Origin: Ifrita kowaldi
Lineage: Eukaryota > Chordata > Aves > Passeriformes > Cinclosomatidae
Direction of reading: 5' to 3'
NCBI GenBank assembly: GCA_013398055.1
Contig: VZRS01005492.1
Span: 146,296-210,295 of the forward strand
Length of the DNA: 64,000 nt
The first letter of the stretch is position 1, and each line of letters opens with the position of its first letter. The notes under the pieces were generated by a model that saw only the letters and a list, made by a program, of their open reading frames with translations, was not told where the DNA came from and searched no databases. Positions 37,201 to 49,975 of this stretch are shown here, one piece after another. Made by a program: the position numbers and the translations under genes.

Positions 37201-40200
37201 GGTAGCTAGCCAAACAACAAGCACCCACAAAGCTGTTAACTCTGCAAATCTTCAGCAAGTATTTCCTAAACTAGTGCTGAAAAATTTCTGATGGGACCTT
37301 AATCTCTATAAAATCTATTGGATGATGTCAAAGCACCATTAGTCAGCATGTCATTGGGCCTACTTTGCCCTGTGTCTCAGTGATTTGTTTTCCCATTCGT
37401 ACTGCAGAAAAGCGAAACTGGGAAAACTTCACACAGCGAGGGAGATGGGTGCAGCCCCCAGCTCGTGATGAGCTGGTGGATGGTACCCAAATGCCCCAAG
37501 GTGTGATTTCAAAAAGAAGCCTGAGCCTGAAGAGGTTTTTCCTTCTCTGTTTTTTATATCTTTAGAAACAAGTGAAAATTATCTCTTTACGGTCTTGGGA
37601 AAGCAACATTATTCCTTTTCTGCCCTTTCTCATACAAGAGTAAGGGTGGTATCACCAAAGGGGTGCTGCACAGTTAAAATACACAATCAACAGGAAGTGA
37701 ATGCACAAGGCCACATCCTAAATGAGCACTGTTAGGTCACTTTTAATATTGGAACTGTTCTGGTTTATACTTGTTTTAGATCTCCTGATATTCAGCATAA
37801 ACCCCTAACAGTTATCACTGAGAAAAAGCTGGGGCTGGAGGGGAGCAGGTTGCCTGACACGACAGCATCCCAGGGTGAAGCCTGCACTTTATTGCTGCTT
37901 GGCATCTCGCCAGTTCTGGGACTCAGTGCGAACCCACACAATGTTCTGAAGCTGAATTCTTTGTCTTTGGCCATCATATGACGTGAGCCTGGACTAGAGA
38001 AGTTATTACTGTCAACAGTAACAGACACAAAAAAAGTTACCACTTTTTCTGAAAATGAAAACAAAACAAAACCAAAAAACCCAAAAACCTCTCCTGCCAA
38101 CCTACAAAGCAAGGACACCAGGCAACAGTTCAAACAGGGCCCCTGCATACAAACAAAGACGCCTGTCAAGGCTTGAGGCAGAAAAAATGGCACAGCTGTA
38201 CCACCACATTAGTGAAATTGTATGAGCCTTTTTATTTTCAAGGATGCAGACAGATGCCACCTGGAACACAGGATGCTTGGAAATACCTCACACACACACA
38301 CACACAGTTGAACCACACACATTCTTTGAGCTTCCCTTCTGAATCTCCTTTGCACAAATGGCATTAACACTGCTAGTGCTGATGGGAACCAAGAGAAGCT
38401 GTCCTCACAATAGCTTAAACTTGTACAGAACCAAAGGGTAGTTTAGCAAAAAAGGTTTTTTGAGATGGCAAGTAATAATTTCTTAGAAATCACCTCTATA
38501 TTCATGGCTGCAAAATTAAAAACAGACAATGAGATTTGAATTTAGAGGTTAGGCAGCAGAAGATGGTGACTGTAGATATTATTTTTGTTGCCCAAGCTGA
38601 CTCTCATTGAGCCTAATTTTCATGCACGTATCCAAGTCACTTTGTAGATACTGTGCCCAGTGTGACTTGTGCAGGGAGGTTGCCAGCCTGTGCCCCTGGA
38701 GAAACACTCTGCAAAAAAGGGCTGTCTCTGCAATAAACTGAGTCACACTCTCATCAAACTGGTAGTTTTTGAAAAATGCCTGTAAATATGACCCGTTTTT
38801 AAAATAAATGTTAGTCAGTTGATTCATTAAATGGCAAAGAGGCGGATAACATCCTTAGTGAACTTTGTGCTTTTGGCACAGTTTCCACAGCCTGGAGAGA
38901 GGCTGTGTAACGTCTTTAGGGGAGACAGTGATTGTGTAAAACAGCCATTTTTTTACAGTTCAAAAGATAATTGAATTCCCTGATTCACAAGCACTAGTTT
39001 TTTTATCTTCTCAGTCCTCTAGTATGTTATTGCACGTTACATGTACAATATATATGTTATATCCCCTTGGTCCTTCCTAAGCTCCCAGGTTAAAGCTGGC
39101 TCATGGTGGGGGGCTTTGGACACTGGGGAGTGTAAGTGGTCTGACCAAACTGAGAAAGTGCTGCAGTCCCAGGACGTAGACTGTGATTAGATAATCTGAT
39201 GGCCAGTTGCTTATCACTTGGGGTTTTTTAGGTTTAAATTGAAGGCAGGAGCCAGCTGGGTTAAATTTCCAGTCAGATGCAGAGGAGATTAGATGAGTGG
39301 TTTGCAGGAAAAGGAAGTAATTTATCTCATCATCTGCAGCTGGCACTGAAGGCCAGCGCTGGGAGGTACTTTGGGGCAGGAGCGCTGATGACTTTTGGCC
39401 GGGAAGGGCCAAGTTCATGCGGTGGCAGACATGGCTCCATGGCAACCGTGCTGTCATTCCTAGACTGACTGCCACTCTGCAGAGCAGTACAAGAAAGGAA
39501 AAGCTGCAGGAGCAGTGGTTCCTAGCATTAGAGGGCAGCATCAGAAGCATGCCTTTCTTTCCTAGCAAGGAGGGTAGGACTCTCAAGCAGAAAAAGAAAT
39601 GCTGCCCATGCAAAGCCTGAAAGAACTCATTTCAGACAATTCTAAAATGTCTGTGTAAGAGAAAGCAATTTCTTCATCATCAACAACATACAGATCTTGA
39701 TAAACTAGTGGCTTACAATTTTATAGTAAGATTCCAGAGTGGAAAATACATTCCAGATAAACAATAATTAAAGAGGATTTTCTTCCCAAAAATGTGGGAA
39801 ATCTGACTTTAAATCGGTGTGAAGATATGGATCATAATCTGCAAAAACCTGAAGGCATTAATCTTTTGAGAAAATATTTACATATGCATATTATAAGCTT
39901 GTTTGGGGATTTGTTATGCACTGAGTAGACAGTGTATTATGCAGACACTAATGAAAGAAAAAATGAGCTTTGTAAACATGTTCTGTGTTAAAACTGTACA
40001 ATATATTGCAAGGGTTCAGGTAAGTTCATGGTACCACAGGGAACTTGCAAGAGAAGTGGTGCTTTCCCATTGTACAAATGGTATATGTTCATATGTGCAG
40101 GCTAGACCAATTTTCTGCAACACAGTACAGAAGCTTCAGCAGCCTCTTCCCACGCTCCTACTGCAGAAGGTGGTGCAAAGCACCTTTGGTTGTGCCCTTC

Positions 40201-43200
40201 AAAATACAACGAGGGAGCCACTATTTGTTGTAGAAAGAGGCTGTGCTTTTGAAAGTGAGAAATGCCGAAGAAATAGATCATGAGTAATGTGAAGGAATGT
40301 TGTTCACAATGTGTGATGTGGTGTCTGCTGTAACTGTGGTAATGCTGTTGGGGAAATGGCTTCAGTGATACTGACTACATTCATGTCCTAAACCCACTGT
40401 TGCAAAATTTCATGACAGTATGTTCATTAAAACTTACTTAGAATAAACAAAAATGTTCATCTCTCATACTAACTAGTATCAGTTATAAAAAGGGACATAG
40501 AGGATAGTGGTTTGTCTCTTATACCTGGCAATTAACCATGACTGAACTGCACTTATGTCACATTTTTAATGCAGTACAAGTACAGCCAACTCTTAGAAAA
40601 CCAAAAAGGAGCCCTGGTGCTGGACACTAGGCAAAGGACACGCAGACAGATATAAACTGTGCTTTCCTGGCCTGTGGGTTAGCAAAAAACATAATAATAT
40701 GAGCAAACAGACTGAAAAATCATTGAGAAGTCTCATTTTGCTGAAGCAAACCGGTATGTTGCAATATGCAAAAATTGATTCTTTCAAGCTGCCAGAGATA
40801 TTAGAGAAGCATTACAGAGAACATGACATTGACCACTAATTCTTTAAAAAACATGACAACCCAAACCTCTATAAAATGAAGCCTTTGAAGCACTTTTGAT
40901 AGTGCTGTTTTATTACATTTTGATGAGATAGTAGTTTCTGTAGCAGCAACTTATAAATTCTAGTGGGCAGATTGATTTAAATGAAACAATTACAGTCTAT
41001 ACTAATGGACCTAAAAAAACCCCCACAACTCAAAAATTATACATTTTTGTGAAGATCAAACAATAGCTGGAGAAGCTACCTTAGACTGTGTGATCCTTGA
41101 TGGGCACATTTTGAATATACTAGATTTTCTTACTCTTAACTGAAAGTCAATGGTGAGAGTAATGAGGCAATGTAATGATTTACCTTTCTTGTCTTTTATA
41201 ATAATTTAGTTCAAGCAGGCTTTGGGAAAATCACACTTTTATTTCAAGATCCAAAAGATCAATACAGCAGTATACAGTTAGTGCTTGAGGGAAATTTTAC
41301 TCAAAATTGTTTCATAATGAAAATGCCAAAGGCAGATGCTTTTGTTCAATCTGTTGCTTTGAAGGGACCTTGTAATCTTAATTCCACATTAAAGAGTTAT
41401 AGCCATTATGTCAAACAAAGGCAGTGGGGGTCCCTGTAGAATGATTCTGTTAAAAAACCCCACAGTATTAACACATTTTAACATAGCAGTCTGTATAATT
41501 ACTTTGGACTTACAATTGATCCTACAATGTGTGAAAGACTTCGACTCAAATACATACAAAATCTATTTGTTTTTCTTTGCCTAGCCAGTGCTCCCCCGTC
41601 CAAGTAAAGAAGGTCACAGTATTTCAGCCAGCAATGTTCTACCTTCCAAAATTTCGGAGGAATAATCAGCAGAAAAACAGATCAAGCTGAACTTAGAAAA
41701 ATTCCTGTGCCGATAAATCAGCATTTCCCATTATTTCTGTTTTTGTGGTGGCACGTATGATATGGAAGCTTTCTAGATATTTAGAAAATCAGTTGAAACT
41801 TGTATTGAAACCGTATATCAGGTAAGGATTTACTAGGGAGGGTGACCTTAGTCACTGAGCATTAGACCCTGTTCCCCACTTCATGTCAGGGTATTGGCAG
41901 CTCAAGACTTCTTACTGTGGTACCATATTCTCAGTGTGGCTCTGTGATCTTTCCTGGCAGTCTCAGATGATTTGGTCTCTCAACAACTGCATTTTCCCAA
42001 AGCAGAAGAGAAGTTCAGACACTGCAGTAGTCAGAGAGTATTTAGCTCCAGTATTTGACACCACTCTAGGCTAGAGGGCAGAAGGAGAGGTGATGCTCCC
42101 CAAGCACGTGCTGTGACTACACCTGCAGCATCCTTTCTTTTCCCCTAGTTCATATTTGGACTGCATCTGCCCTCACTAACTTTGGATTTTATCTATTGTA
42201 CTCTAAAACCAGGAGCAAATGCCTTGGCCTGTATTCACAACAGTTGTGTAATTTTCATGTAATAAAAGGAAGTTTATTAACTTAACATTATTTCTTTTCA
42301 GCTGAGATAATAGAAGCAATCAGCACTGATGGTGCTGAACTCTAAGATCCTGGACAGCAGTATGAAGAGTTAAAATACAGAGAGCTAGTGCAGAATCCCA
42401 TCACATGTTGCAGTCTTACATCTCTTGTACATCCAAACTGCTACAGTGGGAATTTTGAAGCTGCCTGAATTGCAAAATCAGGCCTTCGGCAGGAGAGAGG
42501 ATGTTCTTGATCATGGAGAGAGTCCTGCTGGGAGATTACTGACAGTAATGGTCAGTCAAACCTTGGTGTAGAGGGAAACGTTCTAAACCCAGCCTCTCAG
42601 ATATTAAGGTTTATCCCTCTCAGTTGCGGAGTCAATTGCAGCATGGAGAGAATCAGAATTGTCTATGTGTGCAATAAAGCTGGGCTTGCTCCCAGTCTGG
42701 CAGCCAGTGTCATTCCTGTGGCTGGCATTTCAAGTATAGCCACCTTGAGTTTAAGTTGTGCACAGTGTACGAGTTTCATTCTTGCAAATCCTGAGACAGA
42801 AAAATAGGATATTTCAGGTAATAACATTTTTTTCCCCTAATGAATGTAGTCTTATTTCCTGCTGAGATTTAATACACTGCAGTAACTTCTAAACGTGGTG
42901 ACTGTTTCTGGAAGGCAGGTAAAATGACCAACAAGGAAATTAAAATAAACAGGATAGAGACACAGAAACCCATTTTAGAGAGCTGCTACTACAATGCAGG
43001 AGACCTTTACTCTACAGAGGGCAAGTGCAGGGGTAGTCAAAGGGGACCAGGAAAGGATGAATGCCCAAAGCCACTAGTGACAGTATTTGGAAGAGTGCCT
43101 TGAAGGCTTTAGTCTTTTCTCTCTAGTCCTGAGAAGAGAAGGAAAAGCAAAGTGAGCTTCCCTGCCTCCTCCCAGTGGTTCTGCTGGAGCCTAAGCAGAA

Positions 43201-44121
43201 GGGAGCCCCTCTAGGGGACTGAAAGCAGTAAAATATTTCACTATAGTTCACATTAATTTTTTTTTCAGTCTGCAAAAAACTGAAGGAAGTTTCTTGAAAT
43301 TCAACAGCTTACCAATTATTTCTAAAATGGGGCTTTATCCATGAATCTGGACCCCAAGATTGTTACTTGTCAAATGTGCAGTTTATGAAAGAAACTTTTC
43401 ATTACGTATTTTGTACTAAAGGTCTCTGACTCTAGGACATAAAAACATAAAGAGCTAGAGAATGACTGCTTGACTTTTCTAGTTTTATCTATTTACATGG
43501 TCTTATCCAGACTTTCTGAAATCCATTTTTGCCTGTGACTGCCCTGCAGCTCTCACACAGCACTCCAGAGCCAGCTGTGCATGAGTAGCTGTAGTTTTCT
43601 CGCAACTTCTAGAGGACAATATGACCAAGTAAGAAAAAGTGGTATAATTGTGCATGTGTCCTAGTAAAAGTGCACTGATTTTCCATAACACACCACATGA
43701 ACTTTAAGATCCATGTATTTTATGATCATACTCTGCCTTCTCACTGCCCTGCATTCCTCTCTTTCCCGAGCGTTTGTGGTGGAAGCAGACCCTCCATGTG
43801 CAGTAGCCAAATATTTCAGGTATCACAGTACTTTCTTTTGAGATCAGTGCCAGACCAACAGAGCAGCGGCATCACTGAGCAGCCCCAGAGCAAGGACTCA
43901 CACTTCTTTTCCAGGGAGGGAGGGTTACCTACCAGCCCAGAGCTGCACTTATCGCTGTTTTATTGCTGCACAGCAGCGGACCCTGTATTCAGGTCACCGA
44001 GCAGAGCTCCAATCTCTCATTCCTTATCTGGTGTATCATGCGCCTGGGTACTTGATTTTGCAACTGCATTGAGTTACTTGACATGTGAACCCTGGACTAT
44101 GATAGTTTCTTCAGGTATCTT
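34259..44121. other. Gene-free DNA upstream of the CpG-rich block
   Basis: Mostly AT-rich unique sequence with the small CA repeat. I see no coding exon; the longer frames (for example 39,101-39,613 on the minus strand) show no domain. A CTTCTTGT repeat is present near 36,834-36,851. Confidence 0.5.
38289..38306 (+). repeat. (CA)n microsatellite
   Basis: Nine uninterrupted CA dinucleotides. A shorter (AC)n run lies at about 12,899-12,912, and an AGCT tetranucleotide run at about 18,346-18,361. Confidence 0.95.
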
Positions 44122-44171
44122 GTAATTTTGAAGCAAGAACAAGTAATTCTGAGGCAAGAACGAGTAATTTC
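44122..44171 (+). repeat. Short 21-bp imperfect tandem repeat
   Basis: GAAGCAAGAACAAGTAATTCT at 44,130 is followed by GAGGCAAGAACGAGTAATTTC at 44,151, with a partial GTAATTTT unit before them. Copies differ at three or four positions. No function is evident. Confidence 0.8.
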
Positions 44172-44439
44172 TCTGATGAAATCCGTGTGAATGGGAAAAA
44201 ACCAGCAGAGTGGGGCGAGCCCAAAGGCTGGCGATGGCTCCGGCACACCATGCCCCAAGGCTAGTGTTAAACATCTCTACTTCAAAATGCAGGTTGAAAA
44301 CATCTCTTCCAGGGATTACAGCAGAACTGCACATGAAGTAAATTTCTGAGCAACCATTTATTTAGGAGAGGTCAGTGGTAGGGCAGGAATCCCCTTTCGG
44401 TTGTATTTACATCATGTTATATTGGCTTCGAGGGCTGGA

Positions 44440-45070
44440 GTTGTTTCTTAGACCCCAGCACACGCGGAGAGGGCCGGGACAGGGCGGGGGCAGCCACAGA
44501 GGGTACCACAAGCCACCCGGGCAGGCAGGGCATAAGGCTGGCGCCGGACCGCGTGCGCTGGAGCCGGGGTTCCCCGAAAAGATTTCGGGTTTTGCGTGGG
44601 GCGGTGAGAGAGCTGTGAAGGGTCCCACGGGAGGGTCGGCTCGCAGTGCCTCCTCCCCAGACGTGGGTTATCCTTTAAGTTGTCTTAGGTTTGGAAGTGA
44701 TGCTTATATGTGGCTTGGACTGCATAGCAAAAGGGTTCTCCCACATTTTATAGCAAAATTCAGCCGTTTCTTCCAGTGCTGTAAGAAGGTGCCATTACAA
44801 CTGTATCAAAATGAAGGGAGAAGTTTCCATAGTTACCAAGCACGGGTCAGGCTGGGGCTTGGCTGTGACCAGGGTCTCTGGGGGGAGGCCGCTGCCCTGT
44901 GGGTCCCGTCCGGCCCTGGTGTCCCCCAGCGCTGTCCGGGCGTTCCCTGCCCCGGGAGCACCTGCCCGGCGCCCTGGGGCCACCCCTGGCCAGGGTGGTA
45001 GGAAGGACATGGAGCGGCGCCGGGACTTCAGGCTGTCAGCTCTACAAGGGGCACCGAGTTAGCCGTGAAG
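44440..45070 (+). promoter_or_regulatory. CpG-rich block, candidate PEPD promoter / exon 1 region
   Basis: Two clusters of CpG dinucleotides, at about 44,455-44,665 and 44,870-45,060, stand out against CpG-poor flanks, with repeated GGCG, CCGG and GCGC words. The block lies about 5 kb upstream of PEPD exon 2 and on the right side for a promoter. Vertebrate PEPD has a very short first coding exon that sits in GC-rich DNA, so the position and composition fit. I could not identify that exon. Exon 2 begins with one base of a split codon, so exon 1 must end with two bases of a codon before GT. Two open frames here happen to satisfy this (starts at 44,414 and 45,009), but neither resembles a known PEPD N-terminus and both donors are weak. 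No TATA box is evident. The block may equally be an unrelated CpG island. Confidence 0.42.
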
Positions 45071-46084
45071 AAAATACCCGCTTTATACCTTGAACAGCCG
45101 TAGTTGCTTTTACTGTTTGGTTGTATCGCCTATTTCCTTGTGCTGCTGTTAGCATGGGCCTCTTGCGCTTCACATATGGGATGTGGAAACAGCATTGGAA
45201 ATTGTTTAGGCTTCAGGCTGATGTTGATAAATCTGTTGCTCAAAACAAACAGATAAATAAAGCCCAGTCAATAAACAAGTGATAATTTACTGAAAAGTAG
45301 TTTCAGTGGTTTCTCATCTTCATTGAAATCTGGATCCTCTCTGTGGGATCTCAGTAGAACAGAAATGGCAGATCCATGAATTTTCTGCTCAAAAAACCCA
45401 GAAGTACAAGAGGTTAACTAAAAGATGGTAGGAAAACCTGAAATAAAACAAGATTTTTGGTTACCAGTGTGTTCTGGTGGTTGCTTTACAACAAATCCAA
45501 AGTGTTAGATGGATCATATAGTGCCAAAATATAAGCTCTCTGAAAATACAAAACTTCTGAAATAAGTATTGAAAATCAGCAGCTCCAGGCAAAAGAAAAA
45601 TATCCTTTAAAGAAACAGATGTATTTTAACGTTCCTAGCTATATTTCACTTGCAGTATAATAAAATAAAAGAGCTTGTCTGTGAGCTTGGGCCTAAGTGA
45701 TCATAAAAATTGTATGTGACAGCCAGCAGGAAACTGTCAGCTGCTGTGGGAGGCCTTTACCAGACTGAGCAGTGGTTGAATGCTGGTACCAGACTGGAGA
45801 AAAAAAGGAAGCTGGGCTTCTCTTGTCCTGTTTTGTTCTTGCAAGTATCCACTTTGACACCGGCTAAGGTTTATTTGCAGAAGCTTGCATAACTTCAAAG
45901 AGGCATGCGCTACAAAGCAGTGGTTGTACCAACTACACTTCTTTATCAAATGTGTAACTTTACATGAGAGTTTTGGGTTGAGTTTGAGGCTGGAGGTGGA
46001 GAGTTCTTGTGCTAACAGAGGAAACCAACCTTAAAAGACCGGCCAATGTGTTGTATTCATTCAATTCTGATAATTCTGCTGAAG

Positions 46085-46541
46085 CAAGTCCAGGGAGGCC
46101 ACAAAGTTGATCAGAGGACTGAAGTGCCTCTCCTGAGAAGACCAGCTGAGAAAATTGGGGCTGTTTAGCCTGGAGAAGGGAAGATTGTGTGAATACTCAC
46201 TGCACCTTCCGGTATCTGAAGGGGCCACAGGGAAGCTGGAGAGGGACTATTCATCAGGAGCTATAGTGATAGGGCGAGGAGTAATGGGTAGAAACTGAAA
46301 GAGGGGAAATTTAGGCCAGATATTAGGAAGATATTCTTGACTGTAGGAGTGGTAAGATACTGAAACAGGTTGCCCAGGGAGGTTGTGGGTGCCCCCTCCC
46401 TGACAGTGTTCAAAGACAGGCTGTGCAAGGCCTTGGGGCAGCCTGGTCTAGTGGGAGGTGTCCCACCCATGACAGGGACTTGGGACGAGATGATCTTTAA
46501 GGTCTGTTCCAACCCAACCCATTCTGTGATTTGTGTGTCTT
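46085..46541 (+). mobile_element. CR1 LINE, 3' end fragment, sense orientation
   Basis: The sequence follows the familiar avian CR1 3' region in order: GGAGGCCACAAAGTTGATCA, CTGTTTAGCCTGGAGAAGG, AAGCTGGAGAGGGACT, AGATATTAGGAAGATATTC, CAGGTTGCCCAGGGAGGTTG, then GATGATCTTTAAGGTCTG and CAACCCAACCCATTCTGTG at the end. CR1 copies are typically 5'-truncated and end in short ATTCTRTG repeats, and this one fits, with an almost absent terminal repeat. Only the non-coding 3' part and perhaps the very end of the reverse-transcriptase ORF are represented, so it cannot move. The left edge is approximate. Confidence 0.9.
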
Positions 46542-46863
46542 GTGAGATATAACTGAGTGATTAGAGATCATGGACCAAAATGAAAAGCTTGTAGTTTCTT
46601 CTCTAGAGAGAATTTTGTGACAGTTTTGTTCCAAGGCAAATAACATAGTTTTACACTGCTTACACTGTAATTGCATGTGTATNTCTGTTCCAACCCAACC
46701 CATTCTGTGATTTGTGTGTCTTGTGAGATATAACTGAGTGATTAGAGATCATGGACCAAAATGAAAAGCTTGTAGTTTCTTCTCTAGAGAGAATTTTGTG
46801 ACAGTTTTGTTCCAAGGCAAATAACATAGTTTTACACTGCTTACACTGTAATTGCATGTGTAT
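46503..46863. repeat. Exact 180-bp direct duplication separated by one N
   Basis: Positions 46,503-46,682 and 46,684-46,863 read as the same 180 bases, both starting TCTGTTCCAACCCAACCC and ending TGCATGTGTAT, with a single N at 46,683 between them. I found no mismatch. The duplicated unit contains the last 40 or so bases of a CR1 element plus unique flank. Exact identity plus an N exactly at the junction is what an unmerged contig overlap looks like. It is therefore most likely an assembly artefact and not a biological tandem duplication. Confidence 0.93.
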
Positions 46864-49800
46864 TTGTAGGGTTTATACATGTGTGAGGCAGTTACATATG
46901 TGTACCCATTCAATTTACTACAAGTTGTTGAACAGCCAGTCCTGTGTGTGACATTTTTTTCTTGTGATCTTGAGTATTATGAGAGTTCTGTTTCCCAATT
47001 TTTATTTGCCATGGAAAGCCAGGTGTACAGCCATACACCTTTTTGTAAGACTTAAATTCAGTATTGTCTCTGAAAAGAGCTCTCTGTGTTAGCTGTGGAA
47101 AGCTCGTGCGTGGTTCATGTGTCCCAAGTGACTGGATCTCTGCAGGCAAAGCAGCACCTGTGGGTGTTCTGCCATGTTGTCACTCCATCCATGGAGGTGC
47201 CATCTGGGTGCTTGCAGGAGGAAAATAGAGCTGTGGAGGAAGCAAACTCCTCTAGGTTGAATATTCTCTCTAAAACCTAGCTGGTTCTCTCTGCTAGTTG
47301 TGAAAGTAGGTGTATTGCCTGGCGAGCTCCTGCTGTCTGAGGTATGAATTAACATGAGTGCTCAGCAGAGAGCCTGAGAAAAGAGCAGGAGTCGCAGCAA
47401 CACTCAACCCAGCCCTCGGGCCCTGCAGTCCTTTCTGCAGGGTCCAGCGTGCTCTGTTGTGATTTCTGCAGCAACCTTAAAATGGGGACCAAGGCCATGC
47501 CTCTAAAGAAACTGTGCCAGTCTAAAACAACTGCAGAAGCCATGTTCTGCTGTGGATTAATATTGTGGCATCATATTCAGACAAGGAAGGTGGGATCTGT
47601 TATGTCCAAGGAAGAATATGCTTTCACTTAGAGAAAGTGTGCAGAAGAATTTTCATTTTGCACTAGAATGCATTTTAGCTTTAGCATTAAGATCCCAGTA
47701 AAAGGCACACTTAAGGTGGCTTAGTAAAACTACTGGTAGGAATTGCTGCCTGACGTAATTATTTCTCCTTGAGTCTCATGTGGATTGTCAAAGGTTTTAA
47801 GTGTAATAAAGCATTAATAGTAGACTTAAGGGAGATAAAATTGTGCCTTTGTAGCTGCTTCCTCTGAGCTCCAGGGGGTAGGAATAGGACTGGAGGAGAG
47901 AGGTCAGAGTTCTCTCTTTTTTTCTTTCTTTTTTTTTTTTTTTAAATCACAGAAGAAAATCCCCAAACTTGTGAAGCAAGTAAACTTGCAATGAAGGTGA
48001 CTTTTTTCCTTCCTTTGAAGCAAAACATGAGACAGGCTGTGCTACAACCTCTGCCTGTTTGTTTTTCATTTTATCAGCAGATACAAAAATCTGAGAGCAA
48101 CATATGGTATAAGGGTATCTGATGATGTTCTCTCCTCCCTTTTATAAATGTCCCTTAAGGTGAGCATGTGATTTCCAGGCCCTTGCATGAACTTACTCTA
48201 AGAGATGATCATGCTTGGAGAACAGCGTTTTCAGCCTCTTGTGCACTGCTGAATTACTGAGCCACAGCTTTGTACCTGGAAAGCGTTGCCTATTTTTAGT
48301 TTAAGGTTCGCTATCTGACTCAAAACTTTCGGTAGCTTTTGCTAGGATTTTATGAGCTTTCTTCCTTCTTCCTACAGGCATGGGTACCCCAAAACAAAAG
48401 CTTGTGCTGTGCTTCTGGGCTATGCTGATGTGCTGCAATAGGTAGTCTGCAGCCCTTGTGATGATCACCTGCCTTGGTGCGGGGTTGTCAGGTGTGTGTG
48501 GGAAGGAATAAAAGTAAACACATTTGGGTTTTGTGCACCATCAGCTGAACTTTTAAGCAGATAGTTTGAAAATTGGATTAGCAAGAGCAGTCTTTTACCT
48601 TCTAAAATGACTTATGCTGTTATATCAAGTAGTTATAAGCAAGTAAAATAAAATATTTTATTAGCTCTTTTATGTTGTGTCTGCAGTAAGAAATTATAGG
48701 GTTTACATTTCTGAGGTTGATAAAATCTTTTAGGAGGCTATGCAGCAATAAATCAAAGGTTGCCTTTCAGACTGCCTATGAAAGCTATATAATAATTAAG
48801 ATGTGGAACTTTGCTCCTCTAAGGTTAAGTGCTTTGGTGGTTGGTTCATTTCTTGTCATCTTAACATAGTAACAAGTTAACTGCACCCTTCTGGCATCGC
48901 CTGTAAAGCATAGCTAATAGAAAGTGACCATCCAGTCAGTCTTGGAGAAGCTGAGGTTGAGGGACAAATTGGACTTAAATCATAGGATTTTATGGATAAA
49001 TTTTATTGATCATCCCTAATACTGAAGCTCCAAAGCACAACTTTGCTACATTAAGCATAAAAACCCACTCCCAAACCAAACTGGTTTTAGATTCTTCTCA
49101 TATCATCTAGTTAAACTCCTCCCTCTGCTCCATATCCTACAAAAGCTATAGTGTTTCTACTGGTAAAGCTCCAAAAAGTGCACTTATGGACCTGAAACAA
49201 ATGTGAATGAATCAGCCACATATTCTTGGAGTACTTTCAACTTCTAAAATTACTTAATAACAGCAAGCTCTCTGCTTTTAAACTGTATTCTCACAGTTGC
49301 AGCTCTGTTGAGTACAATCTTTCAGAAACTTTCTGGGCTGTCTCAGCAGATTTGAGCTGCCTTAGGGACAAGCGGTGGTACCCAATACGTGCTCCTGTGG
49401 CCATGTGTTTGTGTTCAGTCACCCGCTGAAGCTGCTTGTGTGCATGCAAGAATAAACCTACATACATGGAAAAGAGATTTGCAGATCCTGTGTGAGCGTG
49501 GGAAATGCTATTGTCCTGTCTGCTGTCCATCATCTTTTCTCTCCACTCCCTGTTTCAGCTGCTGAAAGTTTCCCAGAAGGAGTTGCTGAAGTTTGCTAGA
49601 CTTAATGCAAACTACCACTTCTGTTTTCAGCAACTCAGAACTAGTTTTCTTCCCTCCTGCTTTGCCTCTCCTCAGCTGACACGGGCTATAGTCACTTTGT
49701 GTTGTGTTGCCTATAGGGATGTAATGAGTCACGTGCTGTGGGGTGTAGCTGCAGCCAGCCTTGTCTGCTGTTGCCATCTTTTTCCTTTGGTACTTGTGTG

Positions 49801-49975
49801 AGCAGTATTTGATGGTTGCTTGCAAGTGATGCATGTGTGCAACCTCTCTTCTCTGTAAGTGATGAGCCTCTTGTTAGTAGAGTTGAACTAAACTAAAGTA
49901 ATGAACACTGTGCATCTAAATTGTGCTAACTACTGTCTTTGCCATTAATTGTCAATTAAAAAAAATCTCTTCTAG

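Larger units (their letters stand above)
45071..49975 (+). other. PEPD: Presumed PEPD intron 1
   Basis: If the PEPD promoter is the CpG-rich block just upstream, this is intron 1. It ends at the TCTTCTAG acceptor of exon 2, which has a short pyrimidine tract after a run of A. Within it are a sense CR1 3' end (46.1-46.5 kb), the 180-bp duplication around a single N (46.5-46.9 kb) and a T-rich tract at about 47,916-47,943. The rest appears to be unique AT-rich sequence without recognisable exons. Confidence 0.45.

Noticed and set aside
39101..39613. 170-codon minus-strand frame
   Set aside because: No recognisable motif or flanking splice context, and a + strand frame is open over the same bases.
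1..44000. CHST8 exons expected from synteny on the minus strand
   Set aside because: No sulfotransferase coding block was seen; any untranslated first exon cannot be recognised from sequence alone.
44375..45001. 208-codon frame over the CpG-rich block as a new gene
   Set aside because: No recognisable domain and low-complexity Arg/Gly/Pro composition. Better explained as CpG-island sequence; only its first 89 nt from 44,414 were considered as a possible PEPD first exon.
45009..45034. ATG-started mini-exon (MERRRDFR) as PEPD exon 1
   Set aside because: Phase-compatible, but the donor GTCAGC is weak and the peptide has no similarity to known prolidase N-termini.
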